Source: Ensifer adhaerens
GTDB lineage: Bacteria > Pseudomonadota > Alphaproteobacteria > Rhizobiales > Rhizobiaceae
Length of the DNA: 64,000 nucleotides
Reading direction: 5' to 3'
Assembly: GCF_020035535.1 (NCBI RefSeq)
Contig: NZ_CP083351.1
Coordinates: forward strand, 372,001 to 436,000
In this document: one piece after another, positions 1-8,597 of the stretch
How the letters are laid out: each line of letters starts with the position of its first letter
Position numbering within the stretch: the stretch's first letter is position 1
Translations under genes and position numbers: made by a program
The notes under the pieces: model-generated
What the model saw: the letters and a program-made list of their open reading frames with translations, nothing else
Databases searched by the model: none
What the model was told of the DNA's origin: nothing

Positions 1-348
1 GGGCGTACGGGTCAAGATCGCCAAGCCGCGATCTGGGTTTTGATGTATCTAGTTGACATCAACATCGTCTGTAAAGCGTGGCCCGGCGCGCTGCAGACGG
101 TGTCCTGGCTACGCTCCGTTGATCCGCTCAGCATCCACTGAGTGCCTTCATCATCGGCGATATCATGCACGGCATCACCCAAAAAAGAGAGGTCGGAACC
201 GAAGACCGCCGTGCACCTCACCGAATGGTGCCAAGCTGCCCACGATCACGGCGACCGCTTTTTGCCGACAACAGACCAAATCGCGATCGAATGGCGCCGC
301 ATCGCGACGATCCTCGCCTTTGATCGCGTTCTGTCGTGATTGCCGGTC
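1..348. other. Left edge, no gene recognised
   Basis: Several short overlapping frames occur on both strands, but none resembles a known protein or has a ribosome binding site that singles it out. The stretch lies beyond the 3' end of chrA and may contain the decayed end of a gene cut by the window border. Confidence 0.4.
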
Positions 349-1764
349 CTAGGCCAAACCAACGATGGCTCCGTACACAATGCCGAGGAGCGCGCATGCG
401 GCAAGAACCGTGAGCGTGCCGACCTTGAAGCGGAAGACGGCTATAACAGCGCCGACCGTAAGCGCCAGCGAGGGAATGTTGACGGAGCTAAACACCGGAA
501 CATCGACGGTCATTCCAAATGCACGCATTTCATAGAGCGTCCCAAACAACACATGCAGCGCAAACCAGACGGCGAGGTTCAGGATCACGCCAACGACCGC
601 CGCAGTGATCGCCGCAAGCGCCGCGGCGAGAGCCTTGTTGCTGCGCATCTTCTCCATGAAAGGCGCGCCGAGAAATATCCAGAGGAAGCACGGAACGAAC
701 GTCACCCATGTCGTGAGCAATCCGCCAAGCGTACCTGCCAGCAAAGGATGCAGCGATCCCGGCATGCGGTAAGCGCCCATGAAGCCGACGAACTGCGTAA
801 CCATGATCAACGGACCAGGCGTGGTTTCGGCCATCGCCAGACCGTCCAACATCTCGCCCGGCTTCAGCCAGTGATAGTGCTCGACCGCCTGCTGAGCGAC
901 ATAGGAAAGAACGGCATAGGCGCCACCGAAAGTGACCATGGCCATCTTGGAAAAGAACACGCCGATGGCGGTGAAGACACTGGCTTCTCCCAGGAACAGC
1001 AGAAGCAACAGGAGGGGCCCGCCCCACAGCAAAACTCCCCAGGCCGCGACCTTCAGAAGCCAGGACCGCTTGAGCAGAGCATGTTCGGGGATTCCTTCAC
1101 CAAGGGCGCTGTCGGTATCGGCAACGTACTTGCCTGCGAACTTGCCGTGTCCGCCGCTGGCCAGGAATGCCTCCCAACCCAACCGACCGCCAACATACCC
1201 GATCAGTCCTGCGGCAAAGACGACGAGCGGGAACGGCGCGCGGAAGAACGCGAGCGCCATGAACGCAGCCGCGGCCAGGCCGACCATGACCTTGTTCCTG
1301 AGGGCGCGGCGACCAATCCGAAGAACCGCCTCAAGGACGATCGCCAGCACCGCGGCCTTAAGGCCGAAGAACAGCGCCTCGACGGGACCGACATTGCCGA
1401 ACAGGGCATAGATCCAACTCAGTGCCATGATGGCCAAGGCGCCCGGCAGCACAAACAGGGTTCCGGCCACCAAGCCGCCCTTGGTCTTATGCAGCAGCCA
1501 TCCGATATAGATCGCCAGCTGCTGGGCTTCGGGACCGGGAAGGAGCGTGCAATAATTCAGCGCGTGCAGGAACCGGGTTTCGCCTATCCAGCGTTTCTCC
1601 TCGACGATGATCCGGTGCATGACGGCAATCTGCCCGGCAGGGCCTCCGAAGCTAAGCGCCGCGACACGCGCCCAGACGCGAACCGCCTCGCCGAACGGGA
1701 TTCCGTGCGACGGTACGTCGGCTGGCTTCGCCTCGCGGTGGTGGAGAGCTTCCGTATCATGCAT
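349..1764 (-). CDS. chrA: Chromate efflux transporter ChrA
   Basis: Encodes a 471-residue inner-membrane protein of the CHR (chromate ion transporter) family, long two-domain type. ChrA proteins export chromate from the cytoplasm. The N-terminal half has the family pattern of a short cytoplasmic start followed by SFGGPAGQIAVMHR and then LLPGPEAQQLAIYIGW. The C-terminal half repeats the fold with FGGAYAVLSYVAQQAVE and ETTPGPLIMVTQFVGF. The length fits the usual 400-470 residues. It starts 15 nt after the chrB stop on the same strand, so the two are an operon. The Shine-Dalgarno sequence is weak and translation may depend on chrB coupling. Family assignment is firm; substrate is inferred from the family and the chrB neighbour. 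Confidence 0.95.
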   Translation of the reverse strand: MHDTEALHHREAKPADVPSHGIPFGEAVRVWARVAALSFGGPAGQIAVMHRIIVEEKRWIGETRFLHALNYCTLLPGPEAQQLAIYIGWLLHKTKGGLVAGTLFVLPGALAIMALSWIYALFGNVGPVEALFFGLKAAVLAIVLEAVLRIGRRALRNKVMVGLAAAAFMALAFFRAPFPLVVFAAGLIGYVGGRLGWEAFLASGGHGKFAGKYVADTDSALGEGIPEHALLKRSWLLKVAAWGVLLWGGPLLLLLLFLGEASVFTAIGVFFSKMAMVTFGGAYAVLSYVAQQAVEHYHWLKPGEMLDGLAMAETTPGPLIMVTQFVGFMGAYRMPGSLHPLLAGTLGGLLTTWVTFVPCFLWIFLGAPFMEKMRSNKALAAALAAITAAVVGVILNLAVWFALHVLFGTLYEMRAFGMTVDVPVFSSVNIPSLALTVGAVIAVFRFKVGTLTVLAACALLGIVYGAIVGLA

Positions 1765-1779
1765 CTGCTGTCGTCCGTG

Positions 1780-2760
1780 CTATGCGCGTGTCGCGCGGAA
1801 ATATTCATAGAGATTGTCGAGGACCGATCCACCCTGAGCGATCCGCTGTTCGTCCTGCGTGTTGGAGGCGCAAATCCCGGCGATCAGGCTGGCGATGCCG
1901 CTGGTCTCCTCGCGCGCAAACTTCGCGTCCTTCAAGTCGATGTCGTGCACGATCTCCGAGAGGGTATGCAGGGCCGGATCTGTAATGGCGGCCCTCGTCA
2001 GGAGAACTTCGAAGCTGCAGCGATCGCCCTCATGCGTGATCTCGCCTTCAAACATGTCGAAGCGGATTTCGCCCGGATTGGGGACGTAGCCTTTGCCGGG
2101 TACGAAGCGAATGGCGGCATCCGGATCGATGAAGCGGCGGATGAGCCAACTACACGCGATACGGTCGACATGGACGCCCTCGCGAGTAACCCAGACGCGA
2201 CCTTTCAGATCATCCGGGCTCTCCACCGGGTTTTTCGGTCCTTCTTCGGCCACGTCCACGTCCTCTACCAGATTATGTTCCAAATCCGCGACGGCGGTCT
2301 CGGCCTTTACTCGTGCGGCCGCGCCGAAAAAGTCGATCGCCACGATATCCGCCAGTCGCCGACGGAGACGGCCGACGGACGCCCGCAATTCCGCCTTGTC
2401 AGCGGCCTTGTCTGCCGCTTCCAGCGTTGCGGCGAGCGCGCGTGCTTCGCTCGATACCGCCTCGTAGGCTTCATCCCGCGCGACATCGAACATCGCGCGC
2501 GCCTGAGCGTCCGACAACCCGTCAATCAGTCTGGCCTCGCAGAGCATGGCCTCGCCTCCGCCCTCCACGATTTCTTTCAGGAGCCATTCGAAATCTTCCT
2601 GGGTCTCGGCGTTCCCGGGAAGAGCGTAAACGGTGCTCTTGACCGCAACCGCACCGACGCGCTGCAGCCGCCGCCAGATTTTCACGCGGAAGTACGCTGG
2701 CTTGCTGGGCAATTGATGGATCAATAGCAACCAGCGCTGCGCCGTCGTCTCGTCTCTCAT
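1780..2760 (-). CDS. chrB: Chromate resistance protein ChrB
   Basis: Encodes a 326-residue cytoplasmic protein matching ChrB, which in other bacteria acts as a chromate-responsive regulator of chrA. The N-terminus (RWLLLIHQLP, then RVKIWRRLQRVGAVAVKSTVYALP) is the typical ChrB opening. The second half (WVTREGVHVDRIACSWLIRRFIDPDA, then FDMFEGEITHEGDRCSFEVLL) is the conserved ChrB C-terminal domain. It is the first gene of a two-gene operon with chrA. The start ATG follows an AT-rich leader holding two GTATCAT repeats that may be its own operator. No strong Shine-Dalgarno is visible. The gene looks intact. Confidence 0.93.
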   Translation of the reverse strand: MRDETTAQRWLLLIHQLPSKPAYFRVKIWRRLQRVGAVAVKSTVYALPGNAETQEDFEWLLKEIVEGGGEAMLCEARLIDGLSDAQARAMFDVARDEAYEAVSSEARALAATLEAADKAADKAELRASVGRLRRRLADIVAIDFFGAAARVKAETAVADLEHNLVEDVDVAEEGPKNPVESPDDLKGRVWVTREGVHVDRIACSWLIRRFIDPDAAIRFVPGKGYVPNPGEIRFDMFEGEITHEGDRCSFEVLLTRAAITDPALHTLSEIVHDIDLKDAKFAREETSGIASLIAGICASNTQDEQRIAQGGSVLDNLYEYFRATRA

Positions 2761-2769
2761 ATAGAAACC

Positions 2770-2806
2770 GTATCATCAAGATTCCAAAATGCAACGCTTG
2801 TATCAT
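2770..2806. promoter_or_regulatory. Direct repeats upstream of chrB
   Basis: GTATCAT occurs at 2770-2776 and again at 2800-2806, exactly 30 nt (about three helical turns) apart, within the AT-rich leader 10-50 nt upstream of chrB. This spacing would put two protein molecules on one DNA face. A ChrB operator is the simplest reading; it is inference from position only. Confidence 0.35.
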
Positions 2807-3494
2807 TTTGCTATCCCTCCGGGGAACATATCGGCCCCTTTGAACCCCGACCAGTCCTTTGCTGGTCTGGCGCGGCTTGAGGAATTGTCCGAACAGCTGC
2901 TGACGAGTGACTACGAGAGCCACCGCGGCGGGTGCGGCCCGACGTCTGAATTGATCGAGCGTCGGCGGGACCAACGGGACTGGTGGACCGACGGGGCTGG
3001 GGCAGCCTGGTCTTCGACTGAAACGGGAGTTGTTCCTCGCCGCAACCTTCGTCGATCCTTCACGAAATTAACTTCGACGGTTTTGACGGCTCAGGCGATG
3101 CGGGCGGCGGTCTTGCCGCCGCCCGCGTTGGGACGATGAGCTTGCAAGGAGACGCCGATCGTCGTCTATTGCTTCTAAGGATTCCAGGTTCGCCGCGAGG
3201 CCTTTGAAGAGTTGCACCGCCGCGGCCGAGGCGCGGAGGTGGTCCTCCACCGATTGCGGGCTTCCAAGAGGTCGACTAGGGCAAAGTGGGAAGCGGCGCC
3301 TTACAGTGAACGGGCTGCTGGCGGGTCGCGGGAGACACATAGCTGCACCGGACTAAGCTGCGTGGTGGCAATAAATTCCCAAAGGTGGCCGAATGAGGAT
3401 TAGGTATTCCTAAAAGTCGACATCGGACGTCATCTCTTTGCGTTGTGATAGTCCATCAGATTGATAGCTTATCCGTTAAACAATGGAGGTCGAC
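2807..3494. other. Gene-poor stretch between chrB and the sulfate-binding protein
   Basis: About 690 bases between divergent genes. Only short mutually overlapping frames are present and none is recognised. The minus-strand frame around 3150-3260 has amino-acid-like composition and could be the tail of a decayed gene, but no family could be named. A perfect GC hairpin lies at 3100-3126. The last 70 bases are AT-richer and probably hold the promoter of the downstream sulfate-binding protein. Confidence 0.4.
3100..3126. terminator. Perfect GC-rich hairpin (terminator-like)
   Basis: GCGGGCGGCGG at 3100-3110 pairs with CCGCCGCCCGC at 3116-3126 around a 5-base loop, giving an 11-bp uninterrupted stem. 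There is no T run on either side, so intrinsic termination is uncertain. No recognisable gene remains directly beside it, which suggests it outlived the gene it served. Confidence 0.45.
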
Positions 3495-4520
3495 ATGAAT
3501 TCGAATAAACTTTCTGGAATGATCAAACTGGCGTTTGTCGTGGCAAGCCTGCACCTGGGCTCAGTCGGCCTGGCGGCTGCAGACACAACGATCCTGAACG
3601 TCTCCTATGATCCCACCCGCGAGCTCTACAAGGATTTCAACGCTGCTTTCGCGAAGAAGTGGAAGGCTGATACCGGGGAAACGGTCACGGTACAGGCGTC
3701 CCATGGCGGCTCGGGCAAACAGGCCCGAGCCGTTATCGACGGCCTTGATGCCGACGTGGTGACGCTGGCACTCGAGGCCGACATCGACGCCATTGCCAAG
3801 GAGAGCGGCAAGATACCCGCCGACTGGAAAAAGCGTCTGGAAAATGGCAGCGCCCCCTATACCTCAACAATCGTTTTCCTGGTCCGCAAAGGTAACCCAA
3901 AAGGCATCAAGGATTGGGGAGACCTCGTGAAAGAAGGTATCCAGGTCATCACGCCCAACCCGAAAACATCGGGCGGTGCGCGCTGGAATTTTCTGGCGGC
4001 ATGGGCCTGGGCCCGCGGCGCCAACAACGGTGACGATGCGAAGGCGCAGGAATATGTGACACAGCTTTTCAAACACGTGCCAGTGCTGGATACGGGTGCG
4101 CGCGGCGCGACGACCACCTTCGTTCAGCGTGGACTTGGCGACGTATTGCTGGCCTGGGAGAACGAAGCGTATCTTTCACTTGAAGAACTCGGACCTGACA
4201 AATTTGAGATCGTCACCCCATCGGTCTCGATCAAGGCTGAGCCGCCGGTTGCTCTCGTGGACGGAAACGTTGACAAGAAGGGTACCCGGAAGGTGGCCGA
4301 GGCCTACCTCCAATACCTTTACAGCGATGTCGGCCAGAAGATTGCCGCCAAGCACTTTTATCGGCCGTTCAAGCCCGAACTTGCCGATCCCGCGGACATT
4401 AAGCGCTTTGCGGATGTAAAGCTCATCACGATCGACGAGTTCGGCGGCTGGAAGGAAGCTCAGCCGAAATTCTTCGCCGACGGGGGCGTCTTCGATCAGA
4501 TCTACAAGCCCGCACAGTAA
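3495..4520 (+). CDS. sbp: Sulfate ABC transporter periplasmic binding protein
   Basis: Encodes a 341-residue periplasmic sulfate/thiosulfate-binding protein (Sbp/CysP family). A Sec signal peptide spans about residues 1-29 (ending GLAAA before DTTI). It is followed by the family motifs NVSYDPTRELYKDFN, SHGGSGKQARAV, DADVVTLALEADID and TPNPKTSGGARWNFLAAW, which form the anion site. The ATG at 3495 is chosen because GGAGG at 3485-3489 sits 5 nt before it; an in-frame ATG at 3483 overlaps that Shine-Dalgarno. Normally cysT, cysW and cysA follow. Here no permease is seen and cysA survives only as a fragment at 5470, so this is an orphan binding protein. Chromate resembles sulfate, which makes the adjacency to chrBA notable. 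Confidence 0.93.
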   Translation: MNSNKLSGMIKLAFVVASLHLGSVGLAAADTTILNVSYDPTRELYKDFNAAFAKKWKADTGETVTVQASHGGSGKQARAVIDGLDADVVTLALEADIDAIAKESGKIPADWKKRLENGSAPYTSTIVFLVRKGNPKGIKDWGDLVKEGIQVITPNPKTSGGARWNFLAAWAWARGANNGDDAKAQEYVTQLFKHVPVLDTGARGATTTFVQRGLGDVLLAWENEAYLSLEELGPDKFEIVTPSVSIKAEPPVALVDGNVDKKGTRKVAEAYLQYLYSDVGQKIAAKHFYRPFKPELADPADIKRFADVKLITIDEFGGWKEAQPKFFADGGVFDQIYKPAQ

Positions 4521-4890
4521 CATGTGCCCTCTGGCATGGCTGCGAGGGATCTTTGACAGCCGAGCGTCGTCCCCAACTTGGGTCCGACGCTCGGCGACAT
4601 TGCAGGATCAGGCCCCGGGTGCCGCAAAGTCGTCGCGACGCTGATGCCAAGCCGGTTTGCGCATTCTGTTCCGTTCGGGTCCATCCACGTCGTGAATGGC
4701 TACAACGATCTTACGAACATTCTCATCTCGCGCGTCCAGTTTCGCAAAAAAGCTGAAAGCGTTAAGCTGATTTGTTGGCGGCTTACATGAAAGCGGTGTG
4801 CCAGTCGCACCTTGTCAACGAATCCCAACTACGGTGGTGGATGATGACCGTGCCCAGCTCGTGGTCAATTCGTGACGTTCTGGAGCTTAA
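4521..4890. other. Intergenic stretch after sbp
   Basis: About 370 bases with no recognisable gene. It contains the hairpin at 4559-4595 just after sbp and nothing else that stands out. In intact sulfate-uptake operons the cysT permease gene would begin here; no trace of it was found by eye. Confidence 0.45.
4559..4595 (+). terminator. Hairpin 38 nt after sbp stop
   Basis: GCCGAGCGTCG at 4559-4569 pairs perfectly with CGACGCTCGGC at 4585-4595. The 15-base loop can extend the pairing through CCC and GGG. There is no T run after the stem. Its position directly downstream of sbp fits a terminator or an mRNA 3'-end stabiliser. Confidence 0.5.
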
Positions 4891-5298
4891 ATGCAAGCCG
4901 ATGACAGCGGACCAACCCTAGCTCAAGGCCTAGTGAGGCTTGGCACGCTCTTAGCAGTAACCGCGATTGGCGGCTACTTCCTCTGGAGCTTGTTCAGTGA
5001 GAACGCGGCTTTAAAACGGCTTGCGACTACCGCAAAAAACTTTCGTTACACGCAAAGTTGTGATGTCGAAGGGCGCCCCGTCTCCTCTGGCGTATCCAAC
5101 TGCATTGATCTGAACCATTACGTCTTTGTCTACGGTCCCGTGATGACAGCGCTCCGCAGAGACTGCACGGGAAAGCCGGAAAAGATACTCTTCTTCGAGA
5201 AGGGGGAAGTCGCTCGGACCGAGATAAATCGCGTTGAGAAGTTGCTGCGATTCCGCGAGCAGAACGGAACGAATTCCCCCTGCGGATTGTATCGTTAG
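4891..5298 (+). CDS. Hypothetical membrane-anchored protein
   Basis: A 135-residue protein that I do not recognise. It has a short cytoplasmic start and a single hydrophobic segment at about residues 17-34 (LGTLLAVTAIGGYFLWSLF). A polar domain of about 100 residues with three cysteines (in TQSCDVEG, NCIDLN and RRDCTGK) and a final Cys in SPCGLYR follows. This fits an inner-membrane protein with a periplasmic domain that may have disulfides. No clear Shine-Dalgarno is seen before the ATG. It sits between sbp and a cysA remnant and shows no obvious tie to sulfate transport. Confidence 0.55.
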   Translation: MQADDSGPTLAQGLVRLGTLLAVTAIGGYFLWSLFSENAALKRLATTAKNFRYTQSCDVEGRPVSSGVSNCIDLNHYVFVYGPVMTALRRDCTGKPEKILFFEKGEVARTEINRVEKLLRFREQNGTNSPCGLYR

Positions 5299-5469
5299 GA
5301 AAGCCAAGTAACAGACCTAGGCGCTCCAAGTATTCCATGGAAGGAGCCCTACAATTTGGCTTTGCTTATGGCCTTTCACGATCGACAGCCTCGTGCGACT
5401 GTTCAATCCTTAGAGAAACCGTCGGTCGTCCGAATCTTCAATTAACTCCCACCACGGAAGGATGCTTAC

Positions 5470-5775
5470 ATGGATGTTCGAATCGAAGGTCTGAGCAAAG
5501 TTTGACCGCGCTCGCGTGTTTGCGGGTGAATTGGTTGCGTTGCTCGGCTCCTCGGGCTCAGGAAAGACGACGTTACTCCGTCTGACCGCCCGCCTGGAAA
5601 ACCCAACGGGCGGTGCCTGTGTTCTTTAGCGCCGAAGACGCTTCGCAGAAGACCGTGCAAGAGAGAAAGATAGGATTTATCTTGCATCACCCTCTTTCGG
5701 CACAAACGTGGCCTTTGGACCAAAGGTTCGCCGCTCAGACAAGAGGGCGCCTCCAGAAGAGTTTTGCAACCGGCG
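5470..5775 (+). pseudogene. cysA: Remnant of sulfate ABC transporter ATPase CysA
   Basis: The N-terminal quarter of a CysA-type ATPase can be read across three frames. [10 protein letters not shown] runs into a stop at about 5503. In the next frame [20 protein letters not shown] with the Walker A motif continues to LENPTGG. In a third frame [19 protein letters not shown] follows, then VAFGPKVRRSDKRAPPEE. The stretch that should link SK to the GEL motif is partly deleted. The Q-loop, signature and Walker B regions are gone, and no homology is visible after about 5775. This is a dead gene. It matches the sbp gene upstream and shows the locus once had a sulfate uptake operon. Confidence 0.85.
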
Positions 5776-6140
5776 CCAGGCCCGCACCCGCTGGATCCTC
5801 TCGACGGAGTCGCTGCCACAAGCTGTTCGAGGCGGCACAAGCTTGACGCTGGCCGAGTACAATCTGGACCGGCAGCGGCGCAATGCCCGGACCCACACGC
5901 TCCATTACCCGCGGCGCTGGAAGTACGCCATTTTGGGCAAGTCCTTGCTGAACTGCGAAATTCCGCCATTCACGCCTTGAGTTGAACGGCAAGGCTAAAG
6001 GCACCGTTTAGAGCCGCTCCAGCTTCACGCGTGCCACCCTGACAGGAGCGTTCTTTTTCACGAAACGGTCAGGAAAGAGTGTCCCATTTCTTTAATCCAT
6101 AAATTTTATAGAGAATTATTGGGCCAAATTGGAGGATCCC
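5776..6140. other. Intergenic stretch before the FMN reductase
   Basis: No gene is recognised in the first 280 bases, which may be further decayed transporter sequence. The last 60 bases (about 6080-6130) are strongly AT-rich, including ATAAATTTTATAGAG, and are the likely promoter region of the FMN reductase gene. Confidence 0.4.
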
Positions 6141-6701
6141 ATGTCCGCGCTTCGGCTCGTAAGTCTCACCGGCAGTTTCAATCGCCCATCCAAGACACGC
6201 GCTCTTGCGGATCATATCGCTTCGCTGGTTGAGGCACGATACGCTGTCGAGAGCGAACTCTATGATCTCAATGACGTCGGGCCGTCGCTTGGGAGGGCGC
6301 TCTGGCGCAAGGATCTCGATCGGCAGGCATCAGATGTTGTTAATGCAGTCATCTCCGCCGATGTGCTGCTTGTCGGCTCGCCGACATACAAGGGCTCCTA
6401 TCCAGGTCTGTTCAAACATCTGATCGACCTGATCGATCCTCTCGAGCTCAGGGGCAAGCCCGTGATCCTGACCGCGACAGGCGGCGGCGATCGGCATGCC
6501 CTGGTGGTCGAGCATCAGTTGCGTCCGCTCTTCGGCTTCTTCAGTGCCCGCACACTTCCGACGGCGATCTATGCGGCGGACGTCGATTTCAGGGACTATC
6601 AGGTCGCGCCGTCGCGCTTGGCCGCACGCTTTGAAGATCTGCTGTCCGATCTCGGCGATGTCCTGCCGAAGCGTGAGAAGAGCGTTGGCTATGCCGCTTA
6701 A
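6141..6701 (+). CDS. msuE: NAD(P)H-dependent FMN reductase, SsuE/MsuE type
   Basis: Encodes a 186-residue cytoplasmic flavodoxin-fold reductase. Enzymes of this family pass reduced FMN to partner monooxygenases that desulfonate alkanesulfonates. The N-terminus SLTGSFNRPSKTRALA is the FMN phosphate-binding loop. The motif GSPTYKGSYPGLFKHLIDLID is diagnostic for SsuE/MsuE, and ILTATGGGDRHALVVEHQLRPLFGFF completes the flavin site. The ATG at 6141 is preceded at 5 nt by GGAGG; an upstream TTG overlaps that site and is not used. The next gene, a flavoprotein, follows after 145 nt but is broken. No monooxygenase or sulfonate importer is in the window, so the partner must be elsewhere. The gene symbol is a best guess within SsuE/MsuE. 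Confidence 0.85.
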   Translation: MSALRLVSLTGSFNRPSKTRALADHIASLVEARYAVESELYDLNDVGPSLGRALWRKDLDRQASDVVNAVISADVLLVGSPTYKGSYPGLFKHLIDLIDPLELRGKPVILTATGGGDRHALVVEHQLRPLFGFFSARTLPTAIYAADVDFRDYQVAPSRLAARFEDLLSDLGDVLPKREKSVGYAA

Positions 6702-6846
6702 GGCCTTCGAAAACGGGCCCGTCGCCCGAACGCGAAGGAGTAGCGCAAAACGTCAGTGATTTACTGGAGAATAACGCGCTGCCCTCCTTGAGTGAAGAGG
6801 GCCGCTGCAGCCCCCCCACCCGGCCTGGAGAGGAAGGAGCCAACCG

Positions 6847-8228
6847 ATGACGCTTTCGCCCGCCCACTCCCCGCAACCGCAGCGGGGCGCCGCCCTTGCC
6901 AAAATCGCGATCGTTGGACGCGGTTTTACCGGTCTCATGGTCGCGATCGCTTTGCTGCGGGCGTTCAAGCGACCCTTTCATCTCGTCATGTACGATCCGT
7001 TTCCAAAGATCGACGGCGCCGAGAGTGGGCGGCCGTCATCGACCCTCTTGAACAGCCGTGTTCGGGACTTGTCGATTGACCCGTCATTGCGCGACGACTT
7101 CAAGCAATGGCTCGAGACAAACGATCGATTGCCCGACCAGTCGGGTGAGGGGGATGCCGATCAATGTCCAATTGGCAGCCGGTTGCGATGGCTGTCGTAG
7201 ATAGGCTTCACATGCCGCTTGAACCGGCGACGCTCCTCCGGAGTCAGCGCTTGCCAAAGGTCATGCGCGCGCAAGCGGAAGTCATTCATGATGCCTTGCC
7301 AGCCAGAACCTTCCGCAGCCGCCTTGCTCGCCGCCTCCCGCAGGTAGCGGAAGGCACCGCGAAGCGTTTTAGGGAACGGCTGGCTGGACGACGTGATACC
7401 AACTGCCCAGGGCGTATGGGGTTGCGGCAGAAACCCGGATGCCGAGATCAATGTCACATGAGACGCCTCGCCAGCCGCCAGCAACCGCAATGCGCGGTCA
7501 ACGGCATGGATCCCTCCGCCAATCACCAGCGCGTCGCGAACTGCAGTTTGGCTATCGTCAACGCCGGCGCAACTGCGCAAGCCGTAACCGGTCGCCAGGA
7601 ACACCGCGTCGAAGCGAGCCTGCTCACCCTCACCTGAGAGAAGCGACAATCCACCCTGCGCATGACGGCCAATTGCCGCTACACTGTCGGCGCGGACCTG
7701 GACCATGACGTCGACGCGTTCTCGCAGCGCTTCGGAGAACCGCTGATAGACATAGGTGCTGAAAACCTCGCCTGCCACAAATGCGTTTATGAACGTTTGC
7801 GTCAGGCGATCGAAAGTGGAGCAATAACCGTGCGCAAGGGCAGAGTGGAGCGCATCGCCACCAATGGCGTGCTTCTGTCCACCGCGGCGGGTTTGCAGGT
7901 TCTGCCTGCAGAGCAAACGATCGATTGTCGTATCCGCCTGATCGATGCGGATTCTCTTCTTCTGCGTTCGCTTGTCTCGGCCAATCTTGCTAAGCGAGAC
8001 GAACTCGACATTGGCATCTTCGTCGACCGAAGCGGTCGGGCGCTGGTCGACCCGGAAACCTTCGAGGGCGTATTTGCAATGGGACCGCTCGGGCTCGGTA
8101 GCCTTCCCGACATTGACCTCATTCCGGAAATCGTCAATCAGGCGCATGTAGCAGCCGACGTGCTTGGAGCATGGGTTGATGGCCGCCAGGAAGCGCCTGG
8201 AACGGCTACATGGGCCACGCAAGCTTAA
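6847..8228 (+). pseudogene. FAD/NAD(P)-binding protein gene split by an internal inversion
   Basis: The gene begins with a good Shine-Dalgarno (GGAAGGAG) and an ATG at 6847. The first ~108 residues contain the Rossmann motif AIVGRGFTGLMVAIALL and read to about 7170. The C-terminal ~148 residues continue on the same strand from about 7785 (VYERLRQAIESGAITV) to 8228, including DCRIRLIDADS and FAMGPLGLGSLPDID. The ~610 bases between hold the middle of the same protein on the opposite strand, in one uninterrupted frame. Read N, inverted middle, C, the order matches the YdhS-like FAD/NAD(P)-binding family. As it stands no full-length protein can be made. It follows msuE and was probably co-transcribed with it. 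Confidence 0.8.
7173..7784 (-). other. Inverted middle segment of the flavoprotein gene
   Basis: Read on the minus strand from 7784 to 7173, one open frame encodes AFVAGEVFSTYVYQRFSEAL, then FDAVFLATGYGL, then DALVIGGGIHAVDRALRLL (a second nucleotide-binding fold) and ends at KPIYDSHRNRLP. These are the expected central residues of the surrounding pseudogene. The borders are estimates, good to about 10 bases. A simple flip cannot restore the frame at both joints, because the left and right joints need different phases. A small insertion or deletion therefore accompanied or followed the inversion. I see no long inverted repeats at the borders. Confidence 0.75.
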
Positions 8229-8597
8229 GACGCTTTGGCCGCATCCGCCATTTGAGCCGTCGGCACTTCGGTCTCTTGCGCGGCCGGTCTTTGCTGATCT
8301 CTTCCCTTCGTGTGCCTCTGAGATAACGGAGGCTCGTTTGCAATATAATGCAGAATTCCGGCTCAAGCGTGCACCCTGCGGCTTGTTCTCAGCCGCCTGA
8401 GGTTGTGCGCGGTCCGGATGCAGATGAATTCCGACGGATCGGAAATGGCCCTATGTCTAGGCTCGCAAGGCCACCCCCGCATGGACCAACGGGCCCGCCG
8501 TGAAGGGACGAAGGTCCACATTGGTACCCACATCATCACCGGCTGCATACCGTTGAAGTCGGTTTTGCGGAACACCCACCGGGGTCGTGGTTTCTGC
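8229..8597. other. Intergenic stretch, nothing recognised
   Basis: About 370 bases between convergent genes. Short frames exist on both strands, with no family match and no clear hairpin or repeat. Confidence 0.4.

Noticed and set aside
340..2727. A 795-codon open frame on the plus strand
   Set aside because: It is antisense to chrA and chrB, which have clear family motifs. Its composition (rich in Arg, Gln, His, Asp) is that of a shadow frame in GC-rich DNA, and it has no recognisable domain.
7100..7860. Programmed phase-variable inversion of the flavoprotein gene
   Set aside because: No convincing inverted repeats flank the segment, no recombinase gene is nearby, and a plain flip would not restore both frames.
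7785..8366. Upstream continuation of the minus-strand frame 7161-8366 as part of one 401-residue gene
   Set aside because: Only 7784-7173 reads as the protein family. The part from 7785 to 8366 is antisense to the true C-terminal coding part on the plus strand.
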